This document shows, piece by piece, positions 34,440 through 44,263 of a DNA stretch of 64,000 nucleotides (its first letter is position 1; each line of letters starts with the position of its first letter). The notes beneath the pieces were generated by a model. That model was not told the DNA's origin. It was given only the letters and a program-made list of their open reading frames with translations, and searched no databases. The stretch lies in contig JAPDOI010000365.1 in the NCBI GenBank assembly GCA_029168955.1, forward strand, positions 496,001 to 560,000. Direction: 5' to 3'. This stretch comes from Aplectana chamaeleonis. Its lineage: Eukaryota; Nematoda; Chromadorea; Rhabditida; Cosmocercidae. The position numbers and the translations under genes were made by a program.

Positions 34440-35239
34440 AGTACAATACCCGCGCTAAGTTTTGTAAAAACGGGGAGCATCTGGCAAACTTGGCAGAAAA
34501 GCGTCCGATGCATGTAACTTTGTTGAATGAAGACTTTTTTGAATTCTGAAAACGCTATCATATTCACAGAATAAATTGCTACCTAATCATGTCACTTGTG
34601 TGCCGAAGTTCCCTAAGAGCACTTCGTTTTTGAAGGAAATTGTTTGTGCAATCGTTTTTCAAAAACGTCGCGCGCGGCGAAGTGCGGCGAAACTTTGAGC
34701 AGTATTTGTACAAGTAATGGAAGAGCAATCGGTATGTTTTCTTCAAAAATTAGGTGCAGGTGAGAGAATCTCAAGGTTTGTTCAGGTTGAATTTTCGAAA
34801 TCCTCAATTAAACACGCCTAAGAACTACCTGAAAAGTCGGAGTTTTGTTGCGAAATCCCCGGACTCGTAAATGAAGGATTTCAAAAATTCAACCTAAACA
34901 AACCTTGAGATTCTCCCACCTGCACCTAATTTATGAAGAAAGCATACAGATTGCTCTTCCATTACTTGTACAAATACTGCTCAAAGTTTCGCCGCATTCG
35001 CCGCGCGCGACGTTTTTTGAAAAACGATTGCAAAAAATATTTCCTTCAAAAACGAAGTGCTCTTAGGGAACTTCGGAACACAAGTGACATGATTAGGTAG
35101 CAATTTATTCTGTGAATATGATAGCGTTTTCAGAATTCAAAAAAGTCTTCATTCAAAAAAGTTGCATGCATCGGACGGTTTTTTGCCAAGTTTGCCAGAT
35201 GCTCCCCGTTGTTACAAAACTTAGCGCGGGTATTGTACT
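34440..35239. mobile_element. 800-bp foldback element
   Basis: AGTACAATACCCGCGCTAAG at the left is inverted at the right end, and the arms pair along most of their length, including GCTCTTAGGGAACTTCGG and GAAAACGCTATCATATTCAC-type words, meeting near 34,840. The centre contains CGTCGCGCGCGGCG in both arms. No transposase frame. Confidence 0.88.
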
Positions 35240-35393
35240 AATGAGACTTCGGTATAGCACAATTTTTACCAAATAGCGAGATGAATTTTAGATTCCGGAA
35301 ACAGGAATTCCGTTTATCCCTGGAGCTGATACTCTCGAGGTCTATAACCTTGGCACGCGTCGTACACAGTCTCTTCAGCAATTCTTCTTTTAG

Positions 35394-35544
35394 GTCTACC
35401 AAAAACGTCGTGTTGTGAAGTACACCTGCTGTCCTGAGCCCTATCCAGACATAACTTTTTTCATATACATTCGTCGAAAAACGCTCTATTATCTTTACAA
35501 TATTGTATTTCCGTGTCTGATGATGTCCGTGTTGACCCTTCTTG
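35394..35544 (+). CDS. nAChR exon 6: loop C with vicinal cysteines, M1
   Basis: After TTCTTTTAG the exon encodes VYQKRRVVKYTCCPEPYPDI, with vicinal Cys 228-229 that mark an agonist-binding alpha subunit, then FFIYIRRKTLYYLYN and the start of M1 (IVFPCLMMSVLTLL). It ends with one G before GTGAGT. It joins exon 5 in phase 0. Confidence 0.96.
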
Positions 35545-35607
35545 GTGAGTGCTCGAGGTAATCCTCCTGTTATTCCAGTCTCAGATCGTAATTTGTTATT
35601 ACTTCAG

Positions 35608-35675
35608 TGTTCGTACTACCCCCAGATTCTGGTGAAAAAATAGCGCTCGGTATTACCGTATTGCTCGCCTTTTCC
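35608..35675 (+). CDS. nAChR exon 7: M1-M2 linker and first half of M2
   Basis: Intron 6 spans 63 bp. The exon completes Val and encodes [19 protein letters not shown] then AFS. GEK before M2 is the cation-selectivity filter signature. It ends in phase 0 before GTGAGT. Confidence 0.96.
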
Positions 35676-35741
35676 GTGAGTTTTTTTTTCTTTTCTTTCT
35701 GTTGGCTAAGGAGAGAAGTTTCCGACACTCTCTATACTAAG

Positions 35742-35861
35742 GTGTTCGTGCTTGCAATAGCAGAAAAGATGCCGGAGACATCAGATTCGATGCCGCTCAT
35801 CGGTATCTACCTCACCGTTGTTATGGGCATGACCTCGGTCTCCGTAGTCATGACTGTTTTG
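35742..35861 (+). CDS. nAChR exon 8: second half of M2 and M3
   Basis: Intron 7 spans 66 bp and ends ACTAAG. The 40-codon exon encodes [20 protein letters not shown], then [20 protein letters not shown], finishing M2, the M2-M3 coupling loop ([12 protein letters not shown]) and M3. Phase 0 on both sides. Confidence 0.96.
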
Positions 35862-37169
35862 GTGAGTTTCTTTTGGATCATTTTTCTCATTCAACTACTC
35901 TGAAGTTTTCGATAATGTTACGAGCAGGTTAAAATGCTAGAATCATGTTTCGCTGGGCCTTGTGAGAGTGGAAAACTTGCAGTTTAGTTATTGTCAGTTA
36001 CAAATAGCGCTGTTCGGCAGGCAACCTAGTAGACGTCGGAAGCGTGACAAATATTTCCAGGAACAACTCACTGTAAGGCTTTTGCAACCTCTTCCTTTAT
36101 TGATCAGTTTCATCTTTTTCCACCCTTCACTTTGCTCGTGCGTTACACATACTTTCTCAAATCTTTTTTTTTGCACTGCTTATCAAATTTCCTGTTAGAA
36201 ACCTGTTGTTTGCGCTAATTTCGAGACGAGGAAGCCAGCACGACTAAAAAAACATATAACAGCGTGTTCAGAAGTCAGGTTTTGACGGCTTTGTGGCATT
36301 TGATTAACAGAAAATTTTGAATGCTAACAATTTTTAGGCACAATCTCTAGATTGGGGCTAGCTGAGATCATCAATGCCGCTTACATTAGGACTCTAAAAA
36401 TGCGCTCCCAGAGTGTTATGGCCTCCCAAAAATGGACTTGGGGTTGATAGTCTAGCACATCTGGGTCGATAATCCGTGCAAATGTCTAACAACTTTGAAA
36501 AGAATAGCACCAAGAGCTCTACTGGAAAATTATGTGGTGGTTTTTTAACTGATGATATTATATTATACTTATAATATGGTTATTAACTGATGATATTGTT
36601 TTATATTAGATAGAGAATCTGAATATCTGTATCAAAAAGATTTGGCATGAAGATTGGAGTTACTACCACACATTTCTTGTACCTTATGGCTATTGTGGTG
36701 TTACAAAGAAGTTTTCGAGCGATATTTTAAGCTTCCATGCTTTGCAAAAAGTTTCGAGTAGTTTTCTACGGCCTTCTCTTCGTGGCAAACTAACGATGTT
36801 TCCAAGTGATAAAACAACGGCATTAGTGAAAGATCGAAGTTGTTCTTCACTGCCAGAAAATCCCCTTTTGGAAGAGGATGATGGAGCAGTCGTAGAATAT
36901 ACGAGGAACAGAGAGCCGTGCTCACAGCTACAGCCAATGTTTATTGCCAAAGTAGCTGGGGTACACATCAGCGAATGGAGAGAAGATGTGAATTGCATGT
37001 TCTACAAAATACTGCGTAATACCGTAGAAATCACACTTCTAAGCAAACTTCTGCTCTCCTGTGACTGTGTTAATTCAAATGGGCACAAATGGTTAGCATC
37101 TGAATGAAGAATATATGTACGATGAAGCAATAATGTTCCAAGTCGCAGTTTACAACAGCTTTTGGTGAC
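35862..37169. other. Intronic sequence, nothing recognised
   Basis: No exon fits. A TTAACTGATGATATT duplication with ATATTATAC words lies near 36,547-36,605. Overlapping frames at 36,690-37,107 on both strands are not recognised. Confidence 0.4.
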
Positions 37170-37173
37170 TTAA

Positions 37174-37657
37174 CGGCAGTGTCCACGATGATTCTCGTTT
37201 CCAAGTTTTCCACTCAAAACAATGCGTTGGCAACCAAGTGTTACCCAAATCACGAAGAAACGGCGAGAAACCCACTACTTCGTCTTATTTCAGTGACATT
37301 ATTCTATGGCCTGGACTAGTTGTCTGGTTGGATGAACATGTTCACGGTGGTTGTCACCGGAAAAAAAATGGGACTAATCGAAAGTGGAAGAATATTTTGG
37401 GCAAACAGTATTAGTTAGGGCCCGAAGGAAAGAATGGAGCAATACAGAATGGAGAATTGCAAAAGATGGGTCCACAAAAGATTTCATTGTCACAACGAAC
37501 AGTTCCATTGATACTTAAGAGGCGGGCTGATACTTGAGGATTTCGTGCCCTTCTGGTGCGTTTTTCTCGGGTTCTTCGACATTTCAGTTCTACTCGGGGG
37601 CCAAACAATCGATTTAACGATTAATCTCAAAATCGAAGATTATCGTGAACGCTGACT
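37174..37657. mobile_element. TTAA-bounded MITE, copy B
   Basis: TTAA (37,170-37,173) then CGGCAGTGTCCACGATGA; right end TCGTGAACGCTGACT then TTAA (37,658-37,661). 484 bp, the same length as copy A. Its interior also matches copy A inverted (for example AACAGTTCC and ACACTTAAGAGGCGGG-like words near 37,500-37,525). Confidence 0.82.
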
Positions 37658-37719
37658 TTAATGAGATGGGTCAATTTTTACAAAGTTGATGCTAGAATAG
37701 CTGCGGTTTTTTGAAAAAG

Positions 37720-37895
37720 AATTTTCTTCCCTGTTTAGTTTTTTGACAAGGCGTGATATAGAATTCGACTTCTCCCTTTAAACAAAGCTCCTTATCACTG
37801 CCCGTAAAACTTGTTCCTTTTAGAAATTTGCATTTGAATAAAGTGTGTGGTAGCAGTAGAGAATGATTATATCTGTCGATACTCGTGCCCTATTG
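37720..37895. repeat. Repeat fragment, inverse of 41,345-41,540
   Basis: CTTCCCTGTTTAGTTTTTTGACAAGGCG through ATATCTGTCGATACT matches the reverse complement of 41,345-41,540 with divergence, placing parts of the region in a larger set of inverted copies. Confidence 0.6.
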
Positions 37896-37915
37896 AATTG
37901 CCTAATCTGCCTTAA

Positions 37916-38377
37916 AGGCAGTGCTCACGAAGAAAAAGTTTTCCCTTTTTTCGGCTAAAACGTAATCTTTGGGTCCCTATAAGAAGATTAAGAGCGGAAG
38001 TGCGAAGAAAAATGGCCGTTAAGTGGGTGAAAATCTCGTGAGCCAGTCAACCCATTGGGCCACTCCGCCCACGTCCTGTAACAAATCCCCTGAATTCGTG
38101 GTTAAAGAGAGATGGTTTCCGATCAAAAGCCCGTTTCTTCCCTTCATTCTCAACGTCTCTCTTTACTCAGGTCAGCTCGCATACATTGGCTGCAAAAAAC
38201 GGGAGTTACAAGCCTCGGACAACTCGTCCACAATGCTTCCTAGCTGAACTTTGAGGGGTCATAACTCCGTTTCCAGGGGGTCTTGTACTATTCCAGGGAC
38301 ATCGTTGGAATCAGCATGGGACTGTTTTCAAGATAGGCGGAAAAACAGAAAAACGACTTTTATCGTGAACACTGCCT
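37916..38377. mobile_element. TTAA-bounded MITE, copy C
   Basis: TTAA (37,912-37,915) then AGGCAGTGCTCACGA; right end TCGTGAACACTGCCT then TTAA (38,378-38,381). The interior shares TTTACTCAGGTCAGCTCGC and GGGTCTTGTAC words with copy E and with 54,640-54,930. Confidence 0.88.
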
Positions 38378-38381
38378 TTAA

Positions 38382-38793
38382 ATGAAATAACACCGATTCG
38401 TGAAATTTCTTCTTTTTGGAGCACTAACTTCATATGTAACTGAGTAATACAAGCAATTCTCCATTTAAACCTGTTTATATCACTAATTATTTATTACTTT
38501 ATCAAACAACCGATTCTAAGTTTTTTTTTTCAGTTTTTGAAAACAAAATCAATACTTTGCAAAATAAATATTGCTGATTAGTGATTTTGAAGAATTGATT
38601 GAATTAGTGATTTTGAAGATTAGTGATTTGTTTGAACTTTTCAACTAGAAATTGGCGTCTCAAATTTATCGCACAAAGAAGAAACTTTGTGAATTAAAGT
38701 TTGTGAAAAAAAATGCTAACGTTGCTCCCATGAATGAATCCCGTGAGTCCTTGTGGGTGTCATCATCTAGTGCTAAGAGAAGCCGAATGTTCT
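38382..38793. other. Intronic sequence, nothing recognised
   Basis: AT-rich with a short AGTGATTTTGAAGA repeat near 38,578-38,625. No gene seen. Confidence 0.4.
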
Positions 38794-38797
38794 TTAA

Positions 38798-39338
38798 AGG
38801 CAGTGTTCGCGATAAAATATGCTTGTCTTCTTTTCCTCTCTAAACCCTTTTCTGGGTTTAGACTAGTAGGACCTAATAGAAAGAATCGCGAAAAAACTGC
38901 TGTTTCGGGCCAAATGTGAAGCCTAAACTTTCGTGTCTCTTGACGGTGGACGAGCCCACTCCACATCTCTAATGATCTCTAATACAAAGAATATCAGCTG
39001 GCTTGAAATTGAATTTAAATCAATTAACATTATCCTTCGGACTCATCTAGTGAAAAACATTGACTGAAGTGCTTGCTTTCATTGGTAAACTCTTTTCACT
39101 ACGTAAATTTGAAATTATTTCTCCCTCTGAATGTCGATGATTTTTGACTGCTCGGCATGAGGCGGCGATCTTTTTTTGCAGCGCTGTGCACGTGTGCACG
39201 AACTAGCATCTTTGGGCCCTAACAGCTCCAATTCTAGCCCTTTTTTCACCGCGCTACCTTCATAGTTTTTCAGCTGTTATCTATCTAAGCTGATTTTTAT
39301 AGTTTTTTAGATAACGTTTTTCATCGCGACCACTGCCT
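38798..39338. mobile_element. TTAA-bounded MITE, copy D
   Basis: TTAA (38,794-38,797) then AGGCAGTGTTCGCGATAA; right end TCGCGACCACTGCCT then TTAA (39,339-39,342). 541 bp, no transposase. Confidence 0.86.
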
Positions 39339-39353
39339 TTAATTAGAGGTAGA

Positions 39354-39868
39354 TTTAGCTTCCTGGCAAAAGTAACGATTTGGTAATGATAAAAAAAAAG
39401 TTTTAAAAATGTCTTGAAATATCTTAGAAAGATGATTTGGCGTAAAATAGCCTGGAAAATAAAAAAGCTAGGAAATGAAGTGAAATAACCAAAATTGTGA
39501 TTTGGTGATCGATCATTTCACAAGCTTCTCCGTTAAACTTATCAAAGCGAAATCAAGCACGATATGGAATGAAGCGTTGTGTTATCCTAGCTTCACCTAT
39601 GCTAGTTCCCATATTACAGATTTCGAAAATGGCTTAATGTTTCCGTTGCGCGCTTGATTTCGTTTTGATAAGTTTAACGGAGAAGCTTGCCAAATGATCT
39701 ACCACCAAATCGCAATTTTGGTTATTTCACTTCATTTCCTAGCTTTTTTATTTTCCAGGCTATTTTACGCCAAATCATTTTTTAAAGATATTTCAAGACA
39801 TTTTTAAAACTTTTTTTTTATCATTACCAAATCGTTACTTTTGCCAGGAAGCTAAATTTCCAGAAATT
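39354..39868. mobile_element. Palindromic MITE at the left tip
   Basis: Arms of about 200 bp start TTTAGCTTCCTGGCAAAAG and end CTTTTGCCAGGAAGCTAAA. Inner words GCGTAAAATAGCCTGGA and GAAGTGAAATAACC pair with their inverses. Single arms of the same element occur at 7,560-7,800 and 30,650-30,900 in the array flanks. Confidence 0.88.
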
Positions 39869-40579
39869 TCACATATTTTTCCCGAAGGTTCCCTTTCTGA
39901 CTTCAATTTTGCTCAACGATTTCCATTCCGGAATGATGAAACATCTAACAACGAGATTGTCGAATGAGTACAATTTTTGAAACTTATTACCCAAAACCAT
40001 AAAAAATACCACTCATTGCCGCATTTTGTGCAACATGGGAAAAGTCGATATCATTGATCGATAATGTTCGGTTTTGCATGATGAGAAGAATTTCCCAAAC
40101 AAGTGACTTATTGTTAGAGCCATCAACAATCGAAAATCATTGCGGCATTTTGTGCAAAAGGCGAAAAAATCGATATTATTGATTGGTATTTATCGATAAT
40201 GGCTGATGAGCAAAAATCCCCAACCAAGAAAACCAATCCCATTAACAATCACCACTCCTGGGAGCATTTTCCGCAGAAAGCGCGAAAATCGATAATATTG
40301 ATTATCGATCGATGACGTGTCATGAGGACGAATTCTGACAAGCTCAGTACTTACCTTCAACGACCTGTATTGATTGGCTGCAGATTCACCCACACACCCC
40401 GGTCTCCATAGCCGTAGCAGAAAAAAGCAGTTTTCGTGCTCCACGGCTAATTTAGTATATAAACCCACGATTTTGAGGTACCCTTCAAAGTTAAGGTATC
40501 AAGTTCAAATTGGAATAGGAGCGACCTGCATCCATTTCCAGCCTCCTGTCCAAAAATGAGCTCCCTAGCTCAATTTTAA

Positions 40580-41065
40580 AGGCAGTGTCCACGATAAAAA
40601 CCAGGTCTGATTTTTTGGTGGAGATCGGCAGGCACGGGGCCTATCGCAACCCTAACGTTGAAAAAACTAAGAAAAATGGGCTCGGAACGGTCCCCTACGG
40701 CCTCAAAGTTGGACACCCGTCAGCTCTTCACACCCTAGATGCACTTTCCACGCCCACCGACGTGAACAAATGATTGCTCGAGATTGCGAGATGAGCGATG
40801 AATTCCGATCATTAGCCCCGTTCTTCCCTTTATTCCCAACTTCTCTCTTTACTCAGGTCAGCTCGCATAGATCGGCTGCAAAAGACGGAAGTTACAAGCC
40901 TCGGACAACTCGTCCACCATGTTTCCTTAGCTCAATTTTTGAGGGACCATAACTCCGTTCCTAGAAGGTCTTGTACGATTCCAAAAACATCATTGTAATC
41001 AGCATGGGACCGTCTTCAAGATAGGCGGAAAAGCAGAAAAAGGATTCTTATCGTGAACACTGCCT
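40580..41065. mobile_element. TTAA-bounded MITE, copy E, with visible empty sites
   Basis: TTAA (40,576-40,579) then AGGCAGTGTCCACGATAA; right end TCGTGAACACTGCCT then TTAA (41,066-41,069). It interrupts a repeat whose uninterrupted version reads CTCAATTTTAAGTGTACC at 7,208-7,225 and, inverted, near 42,408-42,420. The empty sites have one TTAA, which shows that TTAA is the duplicated target. Confidence 0.93.
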
Positions 41066-41340
41066 TTAAGTGTACCAACAAGATCGTGTACGCCGTCTGA
41101 AAAAAAAGGAGATTAACAACAAAAATGCGCGGTTTTTCAATTTTTACTCGAAAACCAGTGAACCGTTCTAAACCATTTTTAGGTACATATACCAACTTTT
41201 TGCGCTCTTTTTAATGCAATTTAGCTCTAATTTCTACGTTCACTCCCAACTGAGATTTCGAAAAAGGGGTTGCGCGCGGGGCCGATTCAAAACCAAATCT
41301 GGTCCGCGCTTCGTGCTCACCACAATTAGGCGATTCTAAA

Positions 41341-42124
41341 GAAGACAAGTATCGACAGATATAAATATTCACTACTGCTATTGCACTATTTATTGAAATG
41401 CAGACTTCTAAAACTGAAAAGTTTTACGGGAATCAATAAAGAGTCTGGGTTAGTAGGAGAAACCAAATGTTATATTACGCCTTGCCAAAACAGCCTGAAC
41501 AGGGAAGAAAAAACTTTTTTTTTCTCGAAAACCGCAGTTATTTTTGCATCAAGTGCTCACTGTGCTAACCTTGGGTGGTGGTTCAGTCATGTTACTGCAC
41601 TTTTATTCTCCTCTGAACGGTTTCAACCGCTCCCAACACATAGATGCACATGAAAGTAACTAACACGCGGGCACAGCCGAGCGCCCCTCGTCGCAACGCG
41701 AAACCCGCGGCGCCGCGACCTAATGGCCGCGGCGGGGGGTTCGCGTCGCGATCAGTCGATCGCGGCGCGACACTAATAGTTGGAATCAACATTTTAGAGA
41801 GTTACAGAACTGTTCCGAAATTGTTGCGAACACATTAGGGCTTGAGGCTGCGCAACTTACGATCATGATTTCAACAACTTACGGAAGACTCCGGTAAGTT
41901 GTTGAAATTAATGTTTGCAACATTTCTGAAATCTTCAGAGTAAACAGCTTTCCTCAGTCCCGAATCGAAGTGCGAATAAAAACATCTGTGAATACAAGCC
42001 CTTTTTCCCCCATCTAATGTATTGGTTGTCAGAACCCTTCTTTGGAATCATCAATTTTGGCCTGGAGAGCTAATTTTATATTGCGTACCTTGAAAACGAA
42101 TTACGCTTAATTGTGGTCATTGAC
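41341..42124. other. Centre of the 4.4-kb palindrome
   Basis: Non-paired core with a very GC-rich patch at 41,665-41,775 (CGCGGCGCCGCGACC, GATCGCGGCGCGACAC) able to form hairpins. The part 41,345-41,540 matches 37,720-37,895 inverted. No gene is recognised. Confidence 0.6.
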
Positions 42125-43032
42125 CATTGCCATCTGGTGTGTAGATGGAAATTGTGGTGCGCCCGAAGCGCGCACCAGATTTGTTTTTGAACTGACCCGC
42201 GCGGAACCGCTTTTTCGAAATCTGAGTTCAGAGTGAACCTAGAAATTAGATCCAAATTGCATTGAAAAGAGCGCAAAAAGTTGGTATTATCCCCCGAAAA
42301 TGGTTAGGAATGGTTTGCTGGTTTTCGTGAAAATTTTTGAAAACCGCTCGATTTTGGTGTTAATCTCCTTTTCTTTTTTCAGTTGTCGTTCACCAACTTG
42401 TGGGTACACTTAAAATTGAGCTAGGAAGCTCATTTTTGGACAGGAGGCTGGAAATGGATGCAGGTCGCTCCTATTCCAATTTGAACTTGATACCTTAACT
42501 TTGAAGGGTACCTCAATATCGTGGGTTTGCATGCTAAATTAACCGTGGAGCGCGAAAACTGCTGGGACATGTTAGGGCTGTGGAGAGCAGGGTATGTGGG
42601 TGGATCTGCAGCCAATTAACATAGCTCACTAGGTGTAAGTACTAAACTAGTCATATTTCGTACTCATGACACGTCATCGATCGATAATCAATATTATCGA
42701 TTTTAGTGCTTACTGCACAAAATGCGACGAGGAGTGGCAATTTTTGATGGGTATGGATCTCTTGGTTTGGGAATTTCACTCATCAAACATAATCGATTAA
42801 TACCAGTCAATAATAGCGATTTTTCCGACTGTGGCAAAAAAATTTGGATTGTTGATAGCTCTATCTAAGTTACTCATTTGGGGAATTCTTCTCATCACGA
42901 AACATTGAATATTAGTGATCAATAATATCGATTTTTCACATGTTGCACAAATTGCGGCAATGAGTGGTATTTTTATGGTTGTGGGTCATAAGTTTCAAAA
43001 ATTGTACTCATACGACAATATCGTCTTTTACC

Positions 43033-43163
43033 CTCTATAAAACGACGAAATTCACATCACTCAAGGCGCGAGCGGCGCGCGGCCCTACGCTCCCTCACTG
43101 TCTCTAACCTCCGCTCCACACCAGCACGCGTAGGAACCAAGTGAATTTCGCCGTTTTATAGCC
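43033..43163. mobile_element. Short MITE with CTATAAAACG ends
   Basis: CTATAAAACGACGAAATTCAC at the left (from about 43,035) has its inverse at the right. The interior CTCACTGTCTCTAACC and GCTCCACACCAGCACGCG resembles the element at 51,868-51,998. It is absent from the opposite arm, so it inserted after the palindrome formed. Confidence 0.75.
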
Positions 43164-43254
43164 TGTAGATAGGTTTCATCATTCCAAAATGGAAATCGTG
43201 GAGCGAAATTGAAGTGAGAAAGGGAACCTTTGGGAAAAATATGTGAAATTTCTG

Positions 43255-43785
43255 AAAATTTAGCTTATTGGCAAAAGTAGAGATTTGTTAATGCCATTGA
43301 TAAGTCAAAAAAAAAATTCAAAAATATCTTGAAATTTCTTAAAAAATGATTCATCGTAAAACAGCCTGGAGTAATAACAAAGTTTGGAAATGAAGTGAAA
43401 TAACCAAAAATACGATTTGGTGGTCGATCATTTCACAAGCTTCTCCGTTAAACTTATCAAAACGAAATCAAGCGCGCAACGGAAACAATAAGCCATTTTT
43501 GAAAGCTGTAATAAGTTAATTATCGTAGATCAAGCTAGGTGAACGCAACGCTCCATTACATATCGTGCTTGATTTAGTCTTGATAAGTTTAACGGAGAAA
43601 CTTGTGGAATGATCGACCACCAAATCGTTTTTTTTTTCACTTCATTTCCTAACTTTCTTCTTACTCCAGGCTGTTTTACGCTAAATCATTTTTCAAGAAA
43701 ATTCAAGATATTTTTGAAACTTTTTTCTTGACTTATCAATGGCATTAACAAATCGTTACTTTTATTGCTAAATTTTCAAAAATTT
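43255..43785. mobile_element. Palindromic MITE at the right tip
   Basis: Second copy of the tip MITE, more diverged than that at 39,354: arms carry GATTTGTTAATGCCATTGA, GGAAATGAAGTGAAATAACC and AACTTATCAAAACGAAATCAAG with inverses in the other arm. Confidence 0.85.
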
Positions 43786-44149
43786 CTTCCTTGTACACCA
43801 TTAGAACTCGTTTGGCGAAAAAGTCGTCGAAAAAACTCTTTAAATAGTGGCTCAAAAGAAAGAAAGAATCTCGTTGAAATCATCTCCGATTAATCCATCA
43901 TTTCTTCCGCTGCTAATGTATCCCACCATTTACTAGCAATAAGCCTCTCGGAATTGAGTCTTATTTTCGAAATTTCTCATATGCCACCATTCTTCCTGAA
44001 TCGTGATGAGGCGCCATGACAGAGAACATTTTCTTAATGCTATACTGACAACTCCTGAAAAGCTTCGTTCCTCCTTCTTCAGGTCAAATATGCTATGTAT
44101 CTAAAGATAGATCCATCCGTTTTCTGATGATAGCTTTGTGATAATTTAG
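43786..44149. other. Intron end before nAChR exon 9
   Basis: Unrecognised intronic sequence ending in the acceptor ATAATTTAG at 44,141-44,149. Confidence 0.5.
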
Positions 44150-44263
44150 GTGCTGAACTTCCACCATCGTGGTCCATTCAACGAGCCGGTACCACCTTGG
44201 GTTCGAACATTGGTCCTGGAGCGACTACGACGATTTCTTCGTATGAAGCTTTCCGGCAAAGGT
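44150..44263 (+). pseudogene. nAChR exon 9: post-M3 segment with apparent 2-bp insertion
   Basis: The exon joins exon 8 in phase 0 and reads VLNFHHRGPFNEPVPPWVRT then LVLE, the conserved start of the M3-M4 loop. GAGAG at 44,219-44,223 then shifts the frame and gives TGA at 44,246-44,248. If two of these bases are skipped, the frame continues RLRRFLRMKLSGK to the donor at 44,264. This fits the family well and points to a 2-bp GA duplication in the gene or a sequencing error. Confidence 0.82.

Larger units (their letters stand above)
39354..43785. mobile_element. 4.4-kb palindromic element with a complete MITE at each tip
   Basis: Two arms (about 39,354-41,340 and 42,125-43,785) are inverted copies around a 0.8-kb centre. 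Matching pairs include CACATATTTTTCCCGAAGGTT (39,869) and its inverse near 43,225, the GGTACCCTTCAAAGTTAAGG tract (40,479) and its inverse near 42,490, and CAGCCTCCTGTCC (40,542) and its inverse near 42,440. Each tip is itself a palindromic MITE (39,354-39,868 and 43,255-43,785). Copy E of the TTAA family sits in the left arm, and another MITE (43,033-43,163) in the right arm. No transposase frame. Confidence 0.85.

Noticed and set aside
36742..37107. 121-codon plus-strand frame in receptor intron.
   Set aside because: No recognisable domain, no fit to splice phases of the receptor; minus-strand frames overlap it.
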